A DNA stretch of 64,000 nucleotides. It comes from Numida meleagris (taxonomy: Eukaryota > Chordata > Aves > Galliformes > Numididae). Numbering within the stretch: the first letter of the stretch is position 1; every line of letters starts with the position of its first letter. Position numbers and translations under genes: made by a program. The notes under the pieces are model-generated. The model did not search any database and was not told where the DNA came from. It saw only the letters and a list, made by a program, of their open reading frames with translations. This document shows positions 12,664 to 25,833 of the stretch, in pieces. Location of the stretch: the NCBI RefSeq assembly GCF_002078875.1, contig NC_034410.1, positions 81,058,832-81,122,831 of the forward strand, read 5' to 3'.

Positions 12664-13962
12664 TGTAGACTGCCGTGAAAGTAATGCCTCCTATTTCTTT
12701 CTAAGGAAACTACAACAGATGTATAGAGCACAATAACATTATTTAATAGAGAAATTCTCAACTACAAAACACTATTTTTCAATATAATCATCACCATTAG
12801 TTATTCATTTTTGACAGCAATGAACAAGAGACTGCATGCTGTGCTCATCAAAATCTGCACCAGCATAGGTGACCCACTGTTTCACAGCTGCTATGACAGT
12901 GCTGTTGCTAGGAAAATCTTGCCAATGCAGTCCATCTTTTGTTGTCTTGAACAGATGGAAGTCAGAAGGTGTCAAATTTGAATTATATGGTGGTTGAGGT
13001 CCAGCCAAGACTGGCAATGTGAACCACAGTCTTCAAACTGATATGGGGCCTGGCACAATCATGTTGCAAGATAAAAGTTTCTATGGCCTGACATTGGAAG
13101 CTTGAGCCTTCAGTTTAGTCAGCATTGTGATGTAGCAGTCAGAGTTGAATGTTTGTCTGTGTTCCAGGAAATATAGAAAGATCACCCCTTTACTACTCCA
13201 AATGACAGTTTCCCCACTGAGGGCTGTTGAACTTTTGTTTCAATGAAGAACTCACATGCCACCACTCCACGAACAGCCATTTTTATTCCAGCTCATAATA
13301 GTGACATCATATCTCATCACCAATAAAGATGTAATTTAGGAAACTATCACTTCCAGTGCCCTGTTGCTTCAATAGGTCCTGGCAAACTTGCATACAGTGT
13401 TCTTTCTGTTCCTGTGTGAGCATTTGTAGGACCCACCTGGCACAAACTTTGCAGTATTCTAACATAGTCACCATTATTCCCAAATCATTCAAGCCAGTAT
13501 TCAGCTCCATACACAGTTCCCTGGTCATAATCCACTGATTCACATGGATGAACTGATCAAGATGCTCTTCATTTGTGGTGCAACAGCTGTGTCTGGCTGT
13601 CCAGAATGTGGCTTGCCTTTCACTTTTCTGTCTCCACTGTTGAAATGCAGCACCCACCGCCTCACTGTGCTCACATCCATTGTTTGGTGTCCATAAACAT
13701 TCAGCAAGTATCAGTGAGAGTCAACAAGTGCCATTTTTCCCACATGGAGGAATTCATTCTCATACTCTTGTTTCATACACACTTTCATGTCAGACATCAT
13801 TTTGTCAGACTGCCCCTCTGCTGCCATCTGTCGCACAGCAACAAAATGTAACGACATTTTCAGGAAGGTTCAACTTCTACTGCCATACTATTAACATCTG
13901 CCTCTGACACTGAGGGCAGGCATAATAAAATAGGAGGCATTACTTTAGGGATAGACCTCTCA
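12664..13962 (-). mobile_element. Mariner element, Galluhop/Mariner1_GG type, near full length
   Basis: About 1.3 kb. Its left end (CTGCCGTGAAAGTAATGCCT at about 12670) and right end (AATAGGAGGCATTACTTTAG at about 13930) are inverted versions of each other, giving terminal inverted repeats of about 28 bp, somewhat decayed. A TA dinucleotide at 12662-12663 fits mariner target choice; the right-hand TA is not clear. The transposase remnant is on the minus strand. Size, ends and protein match the galliform mariner known as Galluhop. Two further copies of the same family lie at 39843-40398 and 40918-41036. Confidence 0.9.
12805..13657 (-). pseudogene. Mariner transposase remnant
   Basis: Two minus-strand blocks cover most of a mariner DD34D transposase. 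The first, 13657-13307, reads a helix-turn-helix side followed by WVLQMLTQEQK and CQDLLKQQG, and ends in GDEIW, the block holding the first catalytic aspartate. An HDCARPH motif, normally HDNARPH, lies at about 13047-13064 and holds the second aspartate. The second open block, 13017-12805, reads LTPSDFHLF, which holds the third aspartate, then WQDFPSN and WVTYAGADF. All three catalytic aspartates are still present. However, the region at about 13018-13306 is broken by stops or frameshifts, so the protein is not producible as one chain. Confidence 0.88.
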
Positions 13963-16205
13963 ATGTTATCTATGCTTTGAGCAATAATTTTAATTCTTAT
14001 AACAATTGCTAAGAAGTAGATTCTTTAATTTTTCCCCTCATTTAAATATTAATGGAGAAAGTTTTAGTCAGCAAAATGTGCAATAGCCCTCAGATTTTAA
14101 AAGCACTCACTAGTAGACTCTGGTTCTTATCAACAGAAAAATCACCAGCTAAATGTAATTTCAACTTACATATGTGTGTATTTAGTGATATGTTCCTGTA
14201 TTGCATTTGCAGCTTTGAAAACATATATCCCTATCATAGCCATATAATTCTACATATTCTGTATGTGCTCTAACAAACATTACTTTAAAGACCTAATGTT
14301 GTCTTCTGTAGTTCAGTAGAGCCTGGCTGAAATAAAAGCACAACTTCCTTCTTTTTCTTTCTGCATAGTAGTATCACCATCAAAATACAATAAATAAATA
14401 AAAATTAACATATAGCATTCATTTACAGGTAGTCTGAAAAATGATTGAAAGATTTGATTTCAGCTGCATCATGCTGAGACTAATCAATTTCTTCAACATA
14501 ACAAAAAAAGATCAAGAAGCATGTTAAGCATGTAATGCTTATCAAGTGCAAAATGTGAAAAAAAAATGAAACCTTTGGTTTCAAAGAGGATGAGAGAATT
14601 TTATTTTAGTTATGCACAAGAAACAATTTAATTTTAAATAAATATTGCTGTTTAGCTCATGCTCCTCTCAATGTGAGGAAAAGTACTGTAAAAGAGTTGT
14701 TTTACCATCGCTAGGCATAAAAACTACACAAAAATTACAATTATGAGTTAAGAATACTTTATGGCAAATCCTACTTGTTTCACATTCATAAGATAAATTA
14801 TATAAAAAGAATTTATTTTGAGTCACACCTAGCTTACTTCAGAAAGAACTACATTTTGAAGTATAACACAGTGAATTCAATACTTACAGCACAAGCTACT
14901 ATAGAAAACTACAGCACAGTAGTTTTCACGGCTGTCTTGAAGCCCCGTAAAGCATTCAGCTGCACAGCTGAGCAAATAATTGAGGAGACAGAAGATACTA
15001 AAAGTACAAAGATACTCAAAATCCAAGCAATCTGTATCTGACAAGTTCTTTCAGCATTCCTTGGAATAGGAAGAGCCCTCAGTGCTCTCTAGAACCTGGC
15101 ACAACAGTTTGATTGCATAAAGGGGAGCTGAGTTGATTAAAAACATCCTTATGGGAAACATAACTGCTTACCCTGTGAGAATACATACAGTCCCACACAT
15201 GACTACTGAAATCTATATTCTTTCCTGTGCCTTTTTATTTTTTTTAATCCTTGTTTTAATTGCGAGGGGATTAATTTATTTTAAAAAACACTCACTGCAG
15301 GCTATCAATAAAATTAGTAAAGATTATATGTTAAAAAGTTCTCTGGAAAATCAGTGGCTTCTAGTGGGAAGAACAGAGAAATCAGGCACCTTGCACTGTT
15401 GAAATCAGTTCTATACATATTAAACCAAGATAAAGTTGTGCTCTCGCCTTAAACATATGGGAAGATAATACGGTAGCACTGTCTTTCTGTAAAAAGACAA
15501 AACATAAGATTTCAGAACATACTACAGTAACATAACTCCAGAGTTCAATTGCAAATCAATTCATTTTCTTTTGGTTAATATGATCCTGACTTTTAAAGCA
15601 ATAACAAAAACAAAACAAGCAAACAAAAAGAAAAATCATGGGATGAAACAGAAAGAGAATAAGAAAAGGAAAGAACTACAAAAGATCTGGTTATCTGCTG
15701 TTATTAGAGACGTTCTTTCTCAGGGAAAAAAAAAAAAAAGCGGATTATAAATCCAGCAAAGAGATTCACTACTTTCTGACACCGTGCTTCCAGATTAAAC
15801 CATGATAAATAGCAAACTATGGAAACAGCAAGGCTCCTCTGAAACAATTCCGCTCAGCTTTTCCCCTCAAGGGTCTTGGAAGTCAAGACAATTGTTGTAC
15901 AAGGAAATGAATGGCTCAGGCTGATGAAACTTAATTCTCTAAGCTAAACATGCAAGTAATTTTTATTTCTCTACTTCTACAACAGACAGTTGCATATTAT
16001 TGCATTATTATCTTCTTGAAGGAACATTAGGCATTGAGATGTTCACTTAAGGACTACATCTAAAGAAATAAATAGCAACAAATGGATAAAAACATCATTT
16101 AATGCAAATTAATGTTATTCTGGCCAAATCAGAATGATCAGGCAAGTTAAAATTATAAACTCTCTTCCAGAGATGGATTATTTACTTTTTGAATTATTAT
16201 TTATA
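13963..16205. other. AT-rich unique DNA, no gene seen
   Basis: A 14-base A run lies at 15726-15739. Open frames of up to 89 codons are unrecognised. Nothing else can be supported. Confidence 0.55.
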
Positions 16206-16371
16206 TTTGAACAAGCTGCCCAGGGAGGCTATTGAGTCTCATTCTCTGAAGATAAGCAAAACCCGCCTGGACTTTTTTTGTGCAACCCACTCTAGAGAAC
16301 CTGCTTTAGCAGGTTGACCAGATGATCTCTAGAGGTCCCTTCTAACCCCTGCAACTCTTTGATTCTGTGAT
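16206..16371 (+). mobile_element. CR1 LINE 3' end fragment
   Basis: This is the last roughly 165 bp of a CR1. It contains ACAAGCTGCCCAGGGAGGCT, AAACCCGCCTGGAC, GCAGGTTGACCAGATGATCT and TAGAGGTCCCTTCTAACCCC, then the tail TTTGATTCTGTGATT. It has no coding content. The subfamily differs from the copies at 8.2-9.6 kb, judged by its AGATGATCTCTAGAGGTCCC end. Confidence 0.92.
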
Positions 16372-19300
16372 TAAAGAATGTAATTAATAAGGGGAAGAGG
16401 ATTTGAAATGAGATAGGTAAATAGCAATTTACCTTGTCCTGCAACAGAGCGCTTAACACAAACTAGATGTTAGAGTCAGCAAACTACAAACACAGGATAA
16501 GTCTACTTCAAAATATTTCGTACCTTAAAAGGAAAGTCACAGCAGTAGGTAGCATTCCTTGCAACTATTTCCTTCAAAAAGAACCTTGGAATCCCTTTGC
16601 AACAGAGACCAGATGTCAGTACTGTTTTACATGTTTAGAACACAAGTCTAGAAAATATATTCCTTTCTGCATATTCTGCTTTTGTCTGCCACGATGGACT
16701 CTGAACAGCAGAACATGAGGAGTGAGAACAGTAAAAGCCTTCCTGCTTCAGGTTGCAGCACAGTAGCAAGACATGCTCTGAAAGTAATGAGAAGTATGCT
16801 TCTGCCTATTCAGCTAGACGTTGAAAACAAATCCAAAGAAACTGCTAAGTTTCTCATCTGTTAAGGAAATAGGTCTGTGTCGTCAAATTCTCCTGTACTC
16901 CTAATGTTTCTTTTTAGAGAATCAATAACACTATGTATTTCCGACAAATCTTGACCCTGTCAGCATATGGTATATACACTCAGAGAAGAGCTGCTCCTTC
17001 CAGTTTTTAAACCTAGTATCCAGGTCATGGTTAGATCTGGATTTAAGACATGCAGTAAGCAACTCTACTTTGCAAGACTAAAATTGTGATGGACATATAC
17101 AGAAGTATTAAAATATTTAAGATCTTAAGTTAAATTGCTTATGTAAGCATATATAAGATTTTTGGATTTGTAATTAGGGATTTGGAGGCAAATGACAAAT
17201 ATTTTCTACTTTGTGCTCTTTTACAAATCAAGGTCTTAAAATATCTTCAGCTGAATAGAGAAAATATTCTTTATGGATATGATCTCTTGGTTTTACTGAA
17301 GATCTTCAGTGAAGACTTGCAACTTTCTGTGCCAGTATAAACAAGCACTTCAAATCCTTGTCTCTCAACATATTTCACATTATTTTCTTTCCAGAACAAA
17401 CAATATTCAGCAAGAATTCTTAACATTAATAAGTGGCTAAATACTCATAATCTTGTTCTGAAATAACTTTGTTTAGTCCTTTTTGTAGGTCATCAAATTA
17501 GCCAACTCTTCAACAGCTCAAGGCAGACCTCAACATAGGTAGTTCTCCTCATTAGACCATGGTCAGAGTACTAATGACTGCTAATGGGTTCATCACATAA
17601 TTGTGCTGTACATCAAATTCATCTAAAGATGAAATTCCCAGAATGGATATCTTTATGTCAGGTATTTGAGCACAGAAATTACATCAGCAGTTAGCATAAA
17701 ACTTCAGTTACTTACTTGAATTTTGGGTACATTTCCACTGCTAATGCAAACCCTTTGGTATTTCAGATTTGAAACTTCCCAACAATGAATTGGAGATTAA
17801 TATGTGCATGTGGTCCTACATCTCTCTGACTGGACGCATAAGCAGTTATTTGGAATTCCTAATAGTGTCCTTGGACAGGTTTATCTTCAAGATGTTTATT
17901 ATTTACACCAAACAATTCCTATATGGAATGAGGAAATAGCAGGAGCACTCCTCTGGCCCATAACACTTCTAAGCTGGAAAATTTTTGCTTACTGTTCAGA
18001 AGGCAAGAAATAGAGACAGCACTATAAGTTTAAACTATTCTTTGAACAAATGTACAGGTTTTCATATAAATTATAAGTATAGAAAAGATCTTTTATCAAT
18101 TTATAATTGTGTTTGAATAGCTCAACCTGTTCCAAATCTTATTTTGAAAGGCATTACAGATTTCAGTCTGCCCAGCTAAATTTGGCTCTGCTGAGAGGTC
18201 AAAAATTGATTGGAAGGCCCTTTTATATGTATTAATATGAAAATAAATACAACACTCACATGTTAGGAGGAGTTCATATGTTTGTGTAATGTGCATCTTT
18301 AAAAACCGTATGGGTTCTGCAATATTACCTCAAAGGATGCACATAAAAGGAGTTCGACGTAGACAGAGAGCTTAATAAAAAGCTACATAGCCACATTCTG
18401 TTTTATAAATATCTAAAAAATAAAATGTAGCTATTGAACTCATTCCCCCTTTCACTTCCTTTCCTCAACAGGACATAGGAGAAAATAAGATTAAAAAAAT
18501 GTCATGAATCAAGGTTACAGTAGAGACATCCCTTACTAATTAGTGTTCACAAGTAAAACAAGAGGGAACAATTAATTTATTGCCAATTAAAATAGAGTTG
18601 TGTAGTGAGAAACAAAGTCCTGAGGCCTTCTAGCCTGAGTCACTACCAGCAGATGTTTAGGTCAAAGGTCTTTACAACCATTGCCCTACCAGTCAGCCAA
18701 TATAGACCAGGTGTGTAGAACATTGAGTTCTGGCTGAGGAGCAACACTTCCAGTGCCTTGCAATTCAATTTTCAAACCACAAGAGAATATGAACCTTGAT
18801 GACTCTTAATTTTACATACAAAATATTGGTGAGGATAATGAGTACAATTACCAAAAAAAAAAGTTTATATAAAAATATTTGCATATGTACTCTATTCAAT
18901 CTGATAATTAAGCATGTTCCAAACAAAAGACATGAACTGTGTTTATACAATATTTCTGAAAGCCTTTTTAGGAAAGTACTTTAAAACTCCAAAGGAGTTC
19001 TCTTTTGCAGGCATTCTTTTAACCTGGTGCAGCTCTCCATTCTCTAATGTCAGCTTCAAGTGCTCTTTCAAATTCTGCAGACTGAGACATGGCCAAAACA
19101 GAAAAGGGAAAGAGACAGACAGAAAAATGCTTACAAGCCCTATCCAAAGTTATATTATCCCCCCATCAGGAAGACAGAGAACTGTGGGACACAAAAGAAG
19201 AAATAAATACAAAGCAAATAAATATACACACACACAAATATGTGCAGAGTAGATGTAAAGACAATACTATTGCAAAAGAGTTAAAGACACAAACAATTAC

Positions 19301-22300
19301 CTGTTAAAGTAATTAAGTTAAGCAGGTGCATAAACAAATCTGTTGTTGGCACACCTGGGATGAATCTGAACGCTTAACACAAGAAACAATTTGACCTGTG
19401 ATTTTTAATTAGGCTAGTGTAAGTAGTTCGCCACGTGCAACTGCCACGCTTTTATTCAACATGAACTTTAAAGACACAGTCTAAACCTAACTGCTATTCA
19501 ACTTTTAGGGATGATTGGGAAGAAGTGGCTTATAGTCAAGCATGAGGGAACAATTGAAAGTGACAGGCAAAAGAAAAAATTCACTACAAAATTCACCATC
19601 GCATGGTTGTCATTTGATGTTGACTAAAGGAACTAATCTTAGTAAGAAGGGGGAAGAAAAAGTGGACGATATGCACTGTTCATATGTACAATATTCTATG
19701 GAAACTGAGGTACTCTGCTTGTGAATCAAGAACAAGTCATGGCCATTATATCCCAAATCTGTAGAAGATGCTGTTAAATTTTATCTGCTATAGCATATTC
19801 TCTTTGCAGCCTATTCAAACCACCTATCTGCATAAGGCCCTTTGTGATTTTCTTTGGCTTCTAGAAGGTTAAACAAGATGCCAGCTTCCCTTCTGGCATA
19901 AAGCTGACACTGTCTTCATACACTGTCTCATATCACATTGTACATCGCTCACCAGTTTCTAAGCAAGTTGGTAAGAAACAATGACACTGTTCTATTCACT
20001 CTAAATATATTATTGCTATAATTTTGAAAAAGCTGCCATGCTTGTCACCAACATCAAAAATTAGTAAGCCATAATAAATGGTGTTAAGGAAAGTATTTAA
20101 TAACTTTCCAATACCTGATGTAATTCCATCAGTTAATAGGAATTATGCTCTGATTCCTAGGTGAAAAAATAAAGAACATCAAGAACAATTTAGAAACAGT
20201 CTCCTAAGACAACCTTCCTCAAAGGAGAACACATTTTGTTTTTGTTGGAAAATGGTCTGATAACAAAATATCACTTCAAAATAGGTGGTACAAACAAGAA
20301 AATAGTGAAGATACTCTAGGCCAAGATTCCAGAACTATTTCCAGATATATTTGCTGGGTTATCATTAAATATATGAAGCGATTTAAGTTTTTAAGATGCA
20401 GGCAGAGTACTTGTACCGTTTAAATTACTTTTCACTTTGTATTTGCAAACCTTGTTTTATGAGAATTTTAAGACATCAAGAGAAAAACTATATGGCAAGG
20501 AACCTTATCAAATGACAGAGTTAAAAACTTCATCCCGTTTAGAAGGACTGGTCCTTGGAATTCACTGAGCACACAGAAGATTACAGTTAACTTGAGAGAT
20601 CTGGAAATGTCATAAGCTAGCAGAGAGCAACTCAAGTATTTTATGAATGACAAAAAAGCCAAGGGAGATGATTATAACATTGCACTCATTCAGCAATCAA
20701 GCATCATCATTATCAAATTCAGGGAAGCTTAAAATACTTAGGCAATTTGTGGTTACTGAAGACTCTTTTAGCAAATTGTCACATAAAAATAAAGGTGGGA
20801 AAGGTTATAGGTTCGGGATCTATGGGTTTTCATATTTCCCCAATTACTCGCATCATACTTCAAAGCATTAAAGAAATCAATTTTCTGAAGACAGAATCTT
20901 ATGTGACAAATATTGATACTTCCGACCACATCAAATTCAATAAAATATTAAAAGTTTGTATGATCTTTAAAACAGGTATCAGTAGAGCTCATTTAGTTAG
21001 CTCGATAGGTCAAACTGATTAATATTTTTTAGTAGTGTACATTAGTATACCATATATAAACAATACACAATTGAATTACCTTTATATGAAGAGAAGGTTC
21101 TTTACAGTATTAAAACAAGAAAGCTCACATCAACACAACATATCTGAATGGTTTATTCTATTTATATTCCTAAAGAAGAAACATTACCAAAAGAAAATAA
21201 ACAGAAAGCAAATCAAGAACACAGAACTAAGTAAAATAAGAGCTAATATTTTAGGCCTGCTTGTGAGGCCATTTTAATCAGACATGATTATTCAAACTTG
21301 GACTACTACAACACATGCTCTCATAAGTATGCTCAAGACTTGAGCAACTTTGCAGCTGTAGGTTATAATTACAACATGATATTTTTCACCATTTCACCTT
21401 GTCCTCAGGGATTCCCCAGTCCTCTGACAAAGGCCTACAAAATCTGTATGCAATATTGCACTCCAGTCATGGTAGTTTTTAACCTAGTGAACACTAGGTT
21501 ATGCCAATTTCCATTCCAGAAGACAACCTTTCTGACTGTTATATCTCTAACCAAATCTATTTAATAGGACACTGCTGAAATGAACTACTCCTCATGATAA
21601 CTTCTACGGATGTGCCATGCATGAAAGAGAACACTCAGATCTGACAGCTTTTCAAGGATTTTTCAGACTAGTTACAGATTCAAAATAAGAAAAGACACTC
21701 ATCTCATTGCATTTCCTTAGGGATAATGGGAGAGGTATCAAATTGCTTCTTTTATTCATTATTTACTTCACAAAGAAGAAATCTTACAGCTACTCCTATT
21801 AAAGAATCTCTCCAACTGACTGTTAGCCAATGGCCTGTAATTTTAAAACATACTGAGTTCATAAGTAGCTTACTGATGACACAATATATTTCCAAAACTC
21901 TATTGAAAAATTGTGACCCAAACCACAAAAACAACATTTTGAAATGCATTTTAATTAGTTTCAGTGCTTTAATTTTAAGTATAGCAATAGCTAAACTGTG
22001 ATACTTTAGGAAAAATACTTTAAAAATGGTACTTATGCCTCCATATAAAGAAAGACTATTACACAGTGTGAACAATATTGATGTACTGTCTTTTTTCATT
22101 AAAAAGGGAAGAGATACAAATACATATTATGTGGAAAATAATGTAGGTAAAAATGAAAAAATATAGGAAACTCATAATTCACTTCGATTTTAGACAGACT
22201 TTCCTGGTAACAAAAATATTCCCCTGAAACTGCATAAAACAAGTACAGCTTTATATTTTCCCCACAACCAGAAATAAAACTACAGCATAGACTTACAGAT

Positions 22301-22559
22301 AAAATGATGTAAGACTGGTTTTATAAAAGGAATAATTGATTATTTTTCATTATCTGTACTCAGGTTGAAAGGCTGGTTGCTTCTGCATTTGTGTAAAACT
22401 GCACATAAAAACCAAAAACAGAACAGAAACAGATTTGCAGCAGGACACACTCCTGACCTGGTCAACCTGGGTGGAACTGCCTAAGGTTTTCATCCTCCTC
22501 ACTCTACTTCCAAGGTTATGCATCAGCATAGTGTCAGAGCTGTGGAAAGCACATCTGGA
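16372..22559. other. AT-rich unique DNA, no gene seen
   Basis: A short CA repeat lies at about 19226-19238. The longest frames (112 codons at 18914-19252 plus; 115 codons at 21752-22099 minus) show no domain, signal or motif that I recognise, and their AT-rich composition matches the background. No repeat family was recognised over 6 kb, making this the longest repeat-poor part of the window. Confidence 0.5.
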
Positions 22560-22735
22560 AAGCAGCCTCCTGCTCAAAGCAGAATGACTGCCAGCACCAG
22601 ATCAGATCAGTCATAGAACTCTTTAGCCAAGATATAGAAATCTTCAGAGATGGAAGGAACTTGTTCCAGTGCCACATTATCCTTGTCCTGAAGGATTTTT
22701 TCCTAACATCCAGGTTAAACCTTGAGCCTGTCTGA
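22560..22735 (-). mobile_element. CR1 LINE fragment, reverse orientation
   Basis: A decayed CR1 3' region read on the minus strand. In plus-strand spelling it shows GCCTCCTGCTCAAAGCAG at the left, AACTTGTTCCAGTGCC in the middle and TTTTTTCCTAACATCCAGGT at the right. In protein terms it gives the familiar CR1 LDVRKKSF block followed by MWHWNK. The terminal ATTCTATG repeats are missing, so both ends are truncated. The match is weaker than in the other copies. Confidence 0.75.
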
Positions 22736-25493
22736 ACTTTGAACATATGGTTGGCTTCCACTCTGTAAAACTGATTTACTATTCAAACACAAATAACAAT
22801 AGCAGCTTGGTGTCTCTCTGTATCTCTAATGGAGATTATTGCCTTGGAGGGGAAATTCTCAGATCCGCTAGGTAAAATACACTGGTCTCTATCCTCTGTT
22901 CTAGCAGAATTAGTCCTCTCCAGCAGTCACAAATATGATTATACTAGCAAAAATGTAGTGCAACATTAACAGCTCTCCCAAGTTAAATAGTTGATTCTAA
23001 AGAGCCAGAAATACACAATAAGCATTTCAGAAGCATTTTATTTCCTACTGGTTCAAATCAGGTCACATGCATTGAATGTCCGCTAGAAGCTGAACAATAT
23101 CATGTTACTAATGGAAAAAATTTTCAATTTCCAAGTTCTCAATGGAATTCGGTTCATACATTGAGAGCCCTTGACACTTTGAGCCAAGTTTCAATTAATG
23201 GTGATTATTAAGAGGTTAACATCATAAAAATGCATTTCTTAAGTAAAACAGATAATCACACTCTCTCCCTTTCAAACCCAGGCACTCTTATAGTAGCTTA
23301 GAGAATAAATTCTCTTACTTCTCCTCTGGGATCCTAGAAATGACTGCTTTTTATCATATCCACAGCTGCAGTGTCATGTAGGACTTAATATGAAATGTCA
23401 AAAAGAAAGTAATCCCAACCTCTATGTCTTGACCATTCATTCCATAAAAAAACTGTTATGTTTCAAACCATCACCTGGGGTGTGCTTAGAACAAAAAAAA
23501 AATACTTGTGCCATGATGAAGGATGGCATGTGGGCTCTGACAACTTGGAGAATTTTTATTGCATAATTGAAAAGTGTAGCATAATTAACTGCTCAGTAGC
23601 CAGTTGACTATAATAGGAAACTAAAAGGTAAGAAAATTTAATATTGTGTTCCGGAGTTCTAATAAACAGGCTCTAAAACCTACCTGGGATGTGATTCATT
23701 CCGCTAAGAGAATTGAGCCAGAAGGTATCCTCAAATCAAGATTGGCACTGGAAAACATTGAATTCGCTGCACAGTGTAGCAGATCTGCTCCTAGATAAAT
23801 TCCTCACAAATAGGTTGCATTTTCAATAGTTTTGGGAAAGTGTCAAGTGCAAGGTGTTTATTTTCAGAGAGGCACATTTAACTAGTAGTCTACAAAAGTT
23901 ATTAACGGCATTCCAGAAGAGTGAATGTTGTTTTTTTTTTGTTTGTTTGTTTGTTTGTTTTCAGAGAGGTACTATTTATCTGAATAGAAAGGACTGGTGA
24001 GTTTTCAGCCCCAAAGTTACTGGCACTGCCACCTGTAACAGTGCAAGGCAAAAAGTACAAATCTTGCTTCAATCATTTTCCCATATGCTATCCTAAAATC
24101 CTGCAATCAACAACTGTTTCCCTAGCCCCATTTCTGCTGGGGAGACTGAAATATTAAGCAGGTGGCAGCTGGGAAGGAAGAGGGTATGGAAACATAAGAG
24201 CAATGTGCAAGAATGAAGCTGTCAAAGTTCTTTGAATCTTTATTTCAGGCAGACCTTTGGCAAAGCTTCCTCACAATGTACTTGATGGTGAATATTCAAG
24301 TATACTTTCATATTAAGCATTTCTTATGACGTAGCTCTACACTGTTTCTCATTAAGAGCATTTTTTTTTTTAAAGATTTCTTCAACATCTATTCCGTGTA
24401 ATACAGTGTGTATAGTGCAAAGGCACCAATATCTCAGTTTTGGATTCAACTGTAGAGATTCAGCATCTAATCCATCAGCCTTTTATTGGATCTTGCCCTA
24501 CAGAGCTCACGTCACTTTTAGAAATATTATGGGTGCTTTTTCTTATGCCTTTAATTATTGTTTTTGTTAGGGAGTTTTTGATAACATCAGTTTGCAATTA
24601 GAGAAGAGACATCCTTGGTTAGAATTAACTATAAAAATGTCCTAAAAACTTCTGATGAGCATAAAAGGACAGGATATTTGTTAAGAGATGTAGAAGATGG
24701 ATTAAAGAGAAAACTGAAGACCACTGACACTGTAACAGTATCAAGAAAATACACCGAGAAATACATTTAGTTATTAGCCAAGTCGTCATTACTTTGTTTC
24801 ATAGGGTAAGAAAATAAAAGCTGTCAGCCTTTTGTAATACACTCAAGTTATTTGAGTCACAGTGATATCTTTAAAGTTACAATGCTGAATAGTTACATGT
24901 AATAAAACTTAGAATATAATAGAGAAGAAATAGCATAAGCTGGAAAAGGTGTTACCAAAACAAAACAGTCGAAATATTTCAAGAATATGAGATAATCAGA
25001 TGTCTAACTGCAATCAATGATTTGAGAGGTACAGCTGATTGATCTGTCCAGACAAAATAAATGCAACAGAACAATCATTACAGCATATTATTCTAACTCA
25101 GCCAGATAAATCAGGATCAACAAAGAAGGCATCAGCTCAATAGACCATATTGCTATATTGGAAGAAATTGACCTCCAAAATGTTTATAGTTTGTGGGGAT
25201 TGAAAAACAAAGCCAAATAGCAGGATGTTAAGTAGATACTGGGTAGATCAATTGGAAAAACAAGCAGGCGTTTCTACTTCAAATTCAGTAGTATTGCAAG
25301 AATTTAACTTTCAGAGAACATCCTTATAATAGAGGAACTGAAAGAAATTCCCTGAAATGCCAGGAAAACATGCATAAGGAGCAAAAACGATACAGCTCCT
25401 TTTGAAGTGTTTTAAACAGGCAAGACAGAACTATCAGAATGTTTATACAAACATGCACTCCAACAACATATTTCTGTACATGTGTAAAAGATG
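22736..25493. other. AT-rich unique DNA with a T/GTTT microsatellite
   Basis: A compound microsatellite of T10 followed by about five GTTT units lies at 23931-23961. No gene or dispersed repeat was recognised. Confidence 0.55.
23931..23961 (+). repeat. T run plus GTTT microsatellite
   Basis: T10 followed by about five GTTT units. Confidence 0.9.
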
Positions 25494-25499
25494 GATTCA
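25494..25499. repeat. Left target-site duplication of the LTR at 25500
   Basis: GATTCA, directly abutting the TG start of the LTR; the partner GATTAA at 25828-25833 matches at five of six positions. Confidence 0.65.
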
Positions 25500-25827
25500 T
25501 GTCGCAATGTGCACGCCGAAGTCACCCGCTGTACCAATATGGTTATTGCGTAGTGCTTAATTTATTGCAATTCGACTACAACATTTATAGAGCATCAGGT
25601 AGGCGTCACGTGCTACAACACTGCTAATTGGACAGCGGATATCATCACATAGGCATTCTTGCAGTTAGATAGTGGTTAGCAGTCCCATAAAGCACAGCCT
25701 GGAGGTGTAGATGTTCGACCTTGCAACACAGCAGCTGTTCCTTATTTCAGGCCTCCAAGGACACTCCAGAGATCACTCGGGCATGTTCTAATAAATATGC
25801 CCAGTGTTCGTCAAATACTTCTCCACA
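25500..25827 (-). mobile_element. Solo LTR, alpharetrovirus-like, reverse orientation
   Basis: This 328-bp segment begins TGTCGCAATG and ends CTTCTCCACA on the plus strand, giving TGT...ACA ends. It is flanked by GATTCA and GATTAA, a 6-bp duplication with one mismatch. Read on the minus strand it has a TATAAA box at 25589-25584. About 20 bp downstream is an AATAAA at 25566-25561, and then an R/U5-like block containing CCATATTGGTAC. The close TATA-AATAAA spacing, total length and 6-bp duplication are those of avian sarcoma-leukosis/EAV-type LTRs. About 11 CpGs survive in a CpG-poor neighbourhood, suggesting moderate age. No gag, pol or env lies alongside. Confidence 0.72.
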
Positions 25828-25833
25828 GATTAA
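25828..25833. repeat. Right target-site duplication of the LTR at 25500
   Basis: GATTAA immediately follows the ACA end of the LTR and pairs with GATTCA on the left side. Confidence 0.65.

Noticed and set aside
21752..22099. 115-codon minus-strand frame as a membrane protein gene
   Set aside because: Hydrophobic residues follow from AT-rich codons; no start context, splice pattern or family resemblance supports it, and an overlapping plus-strand frame is equally open.
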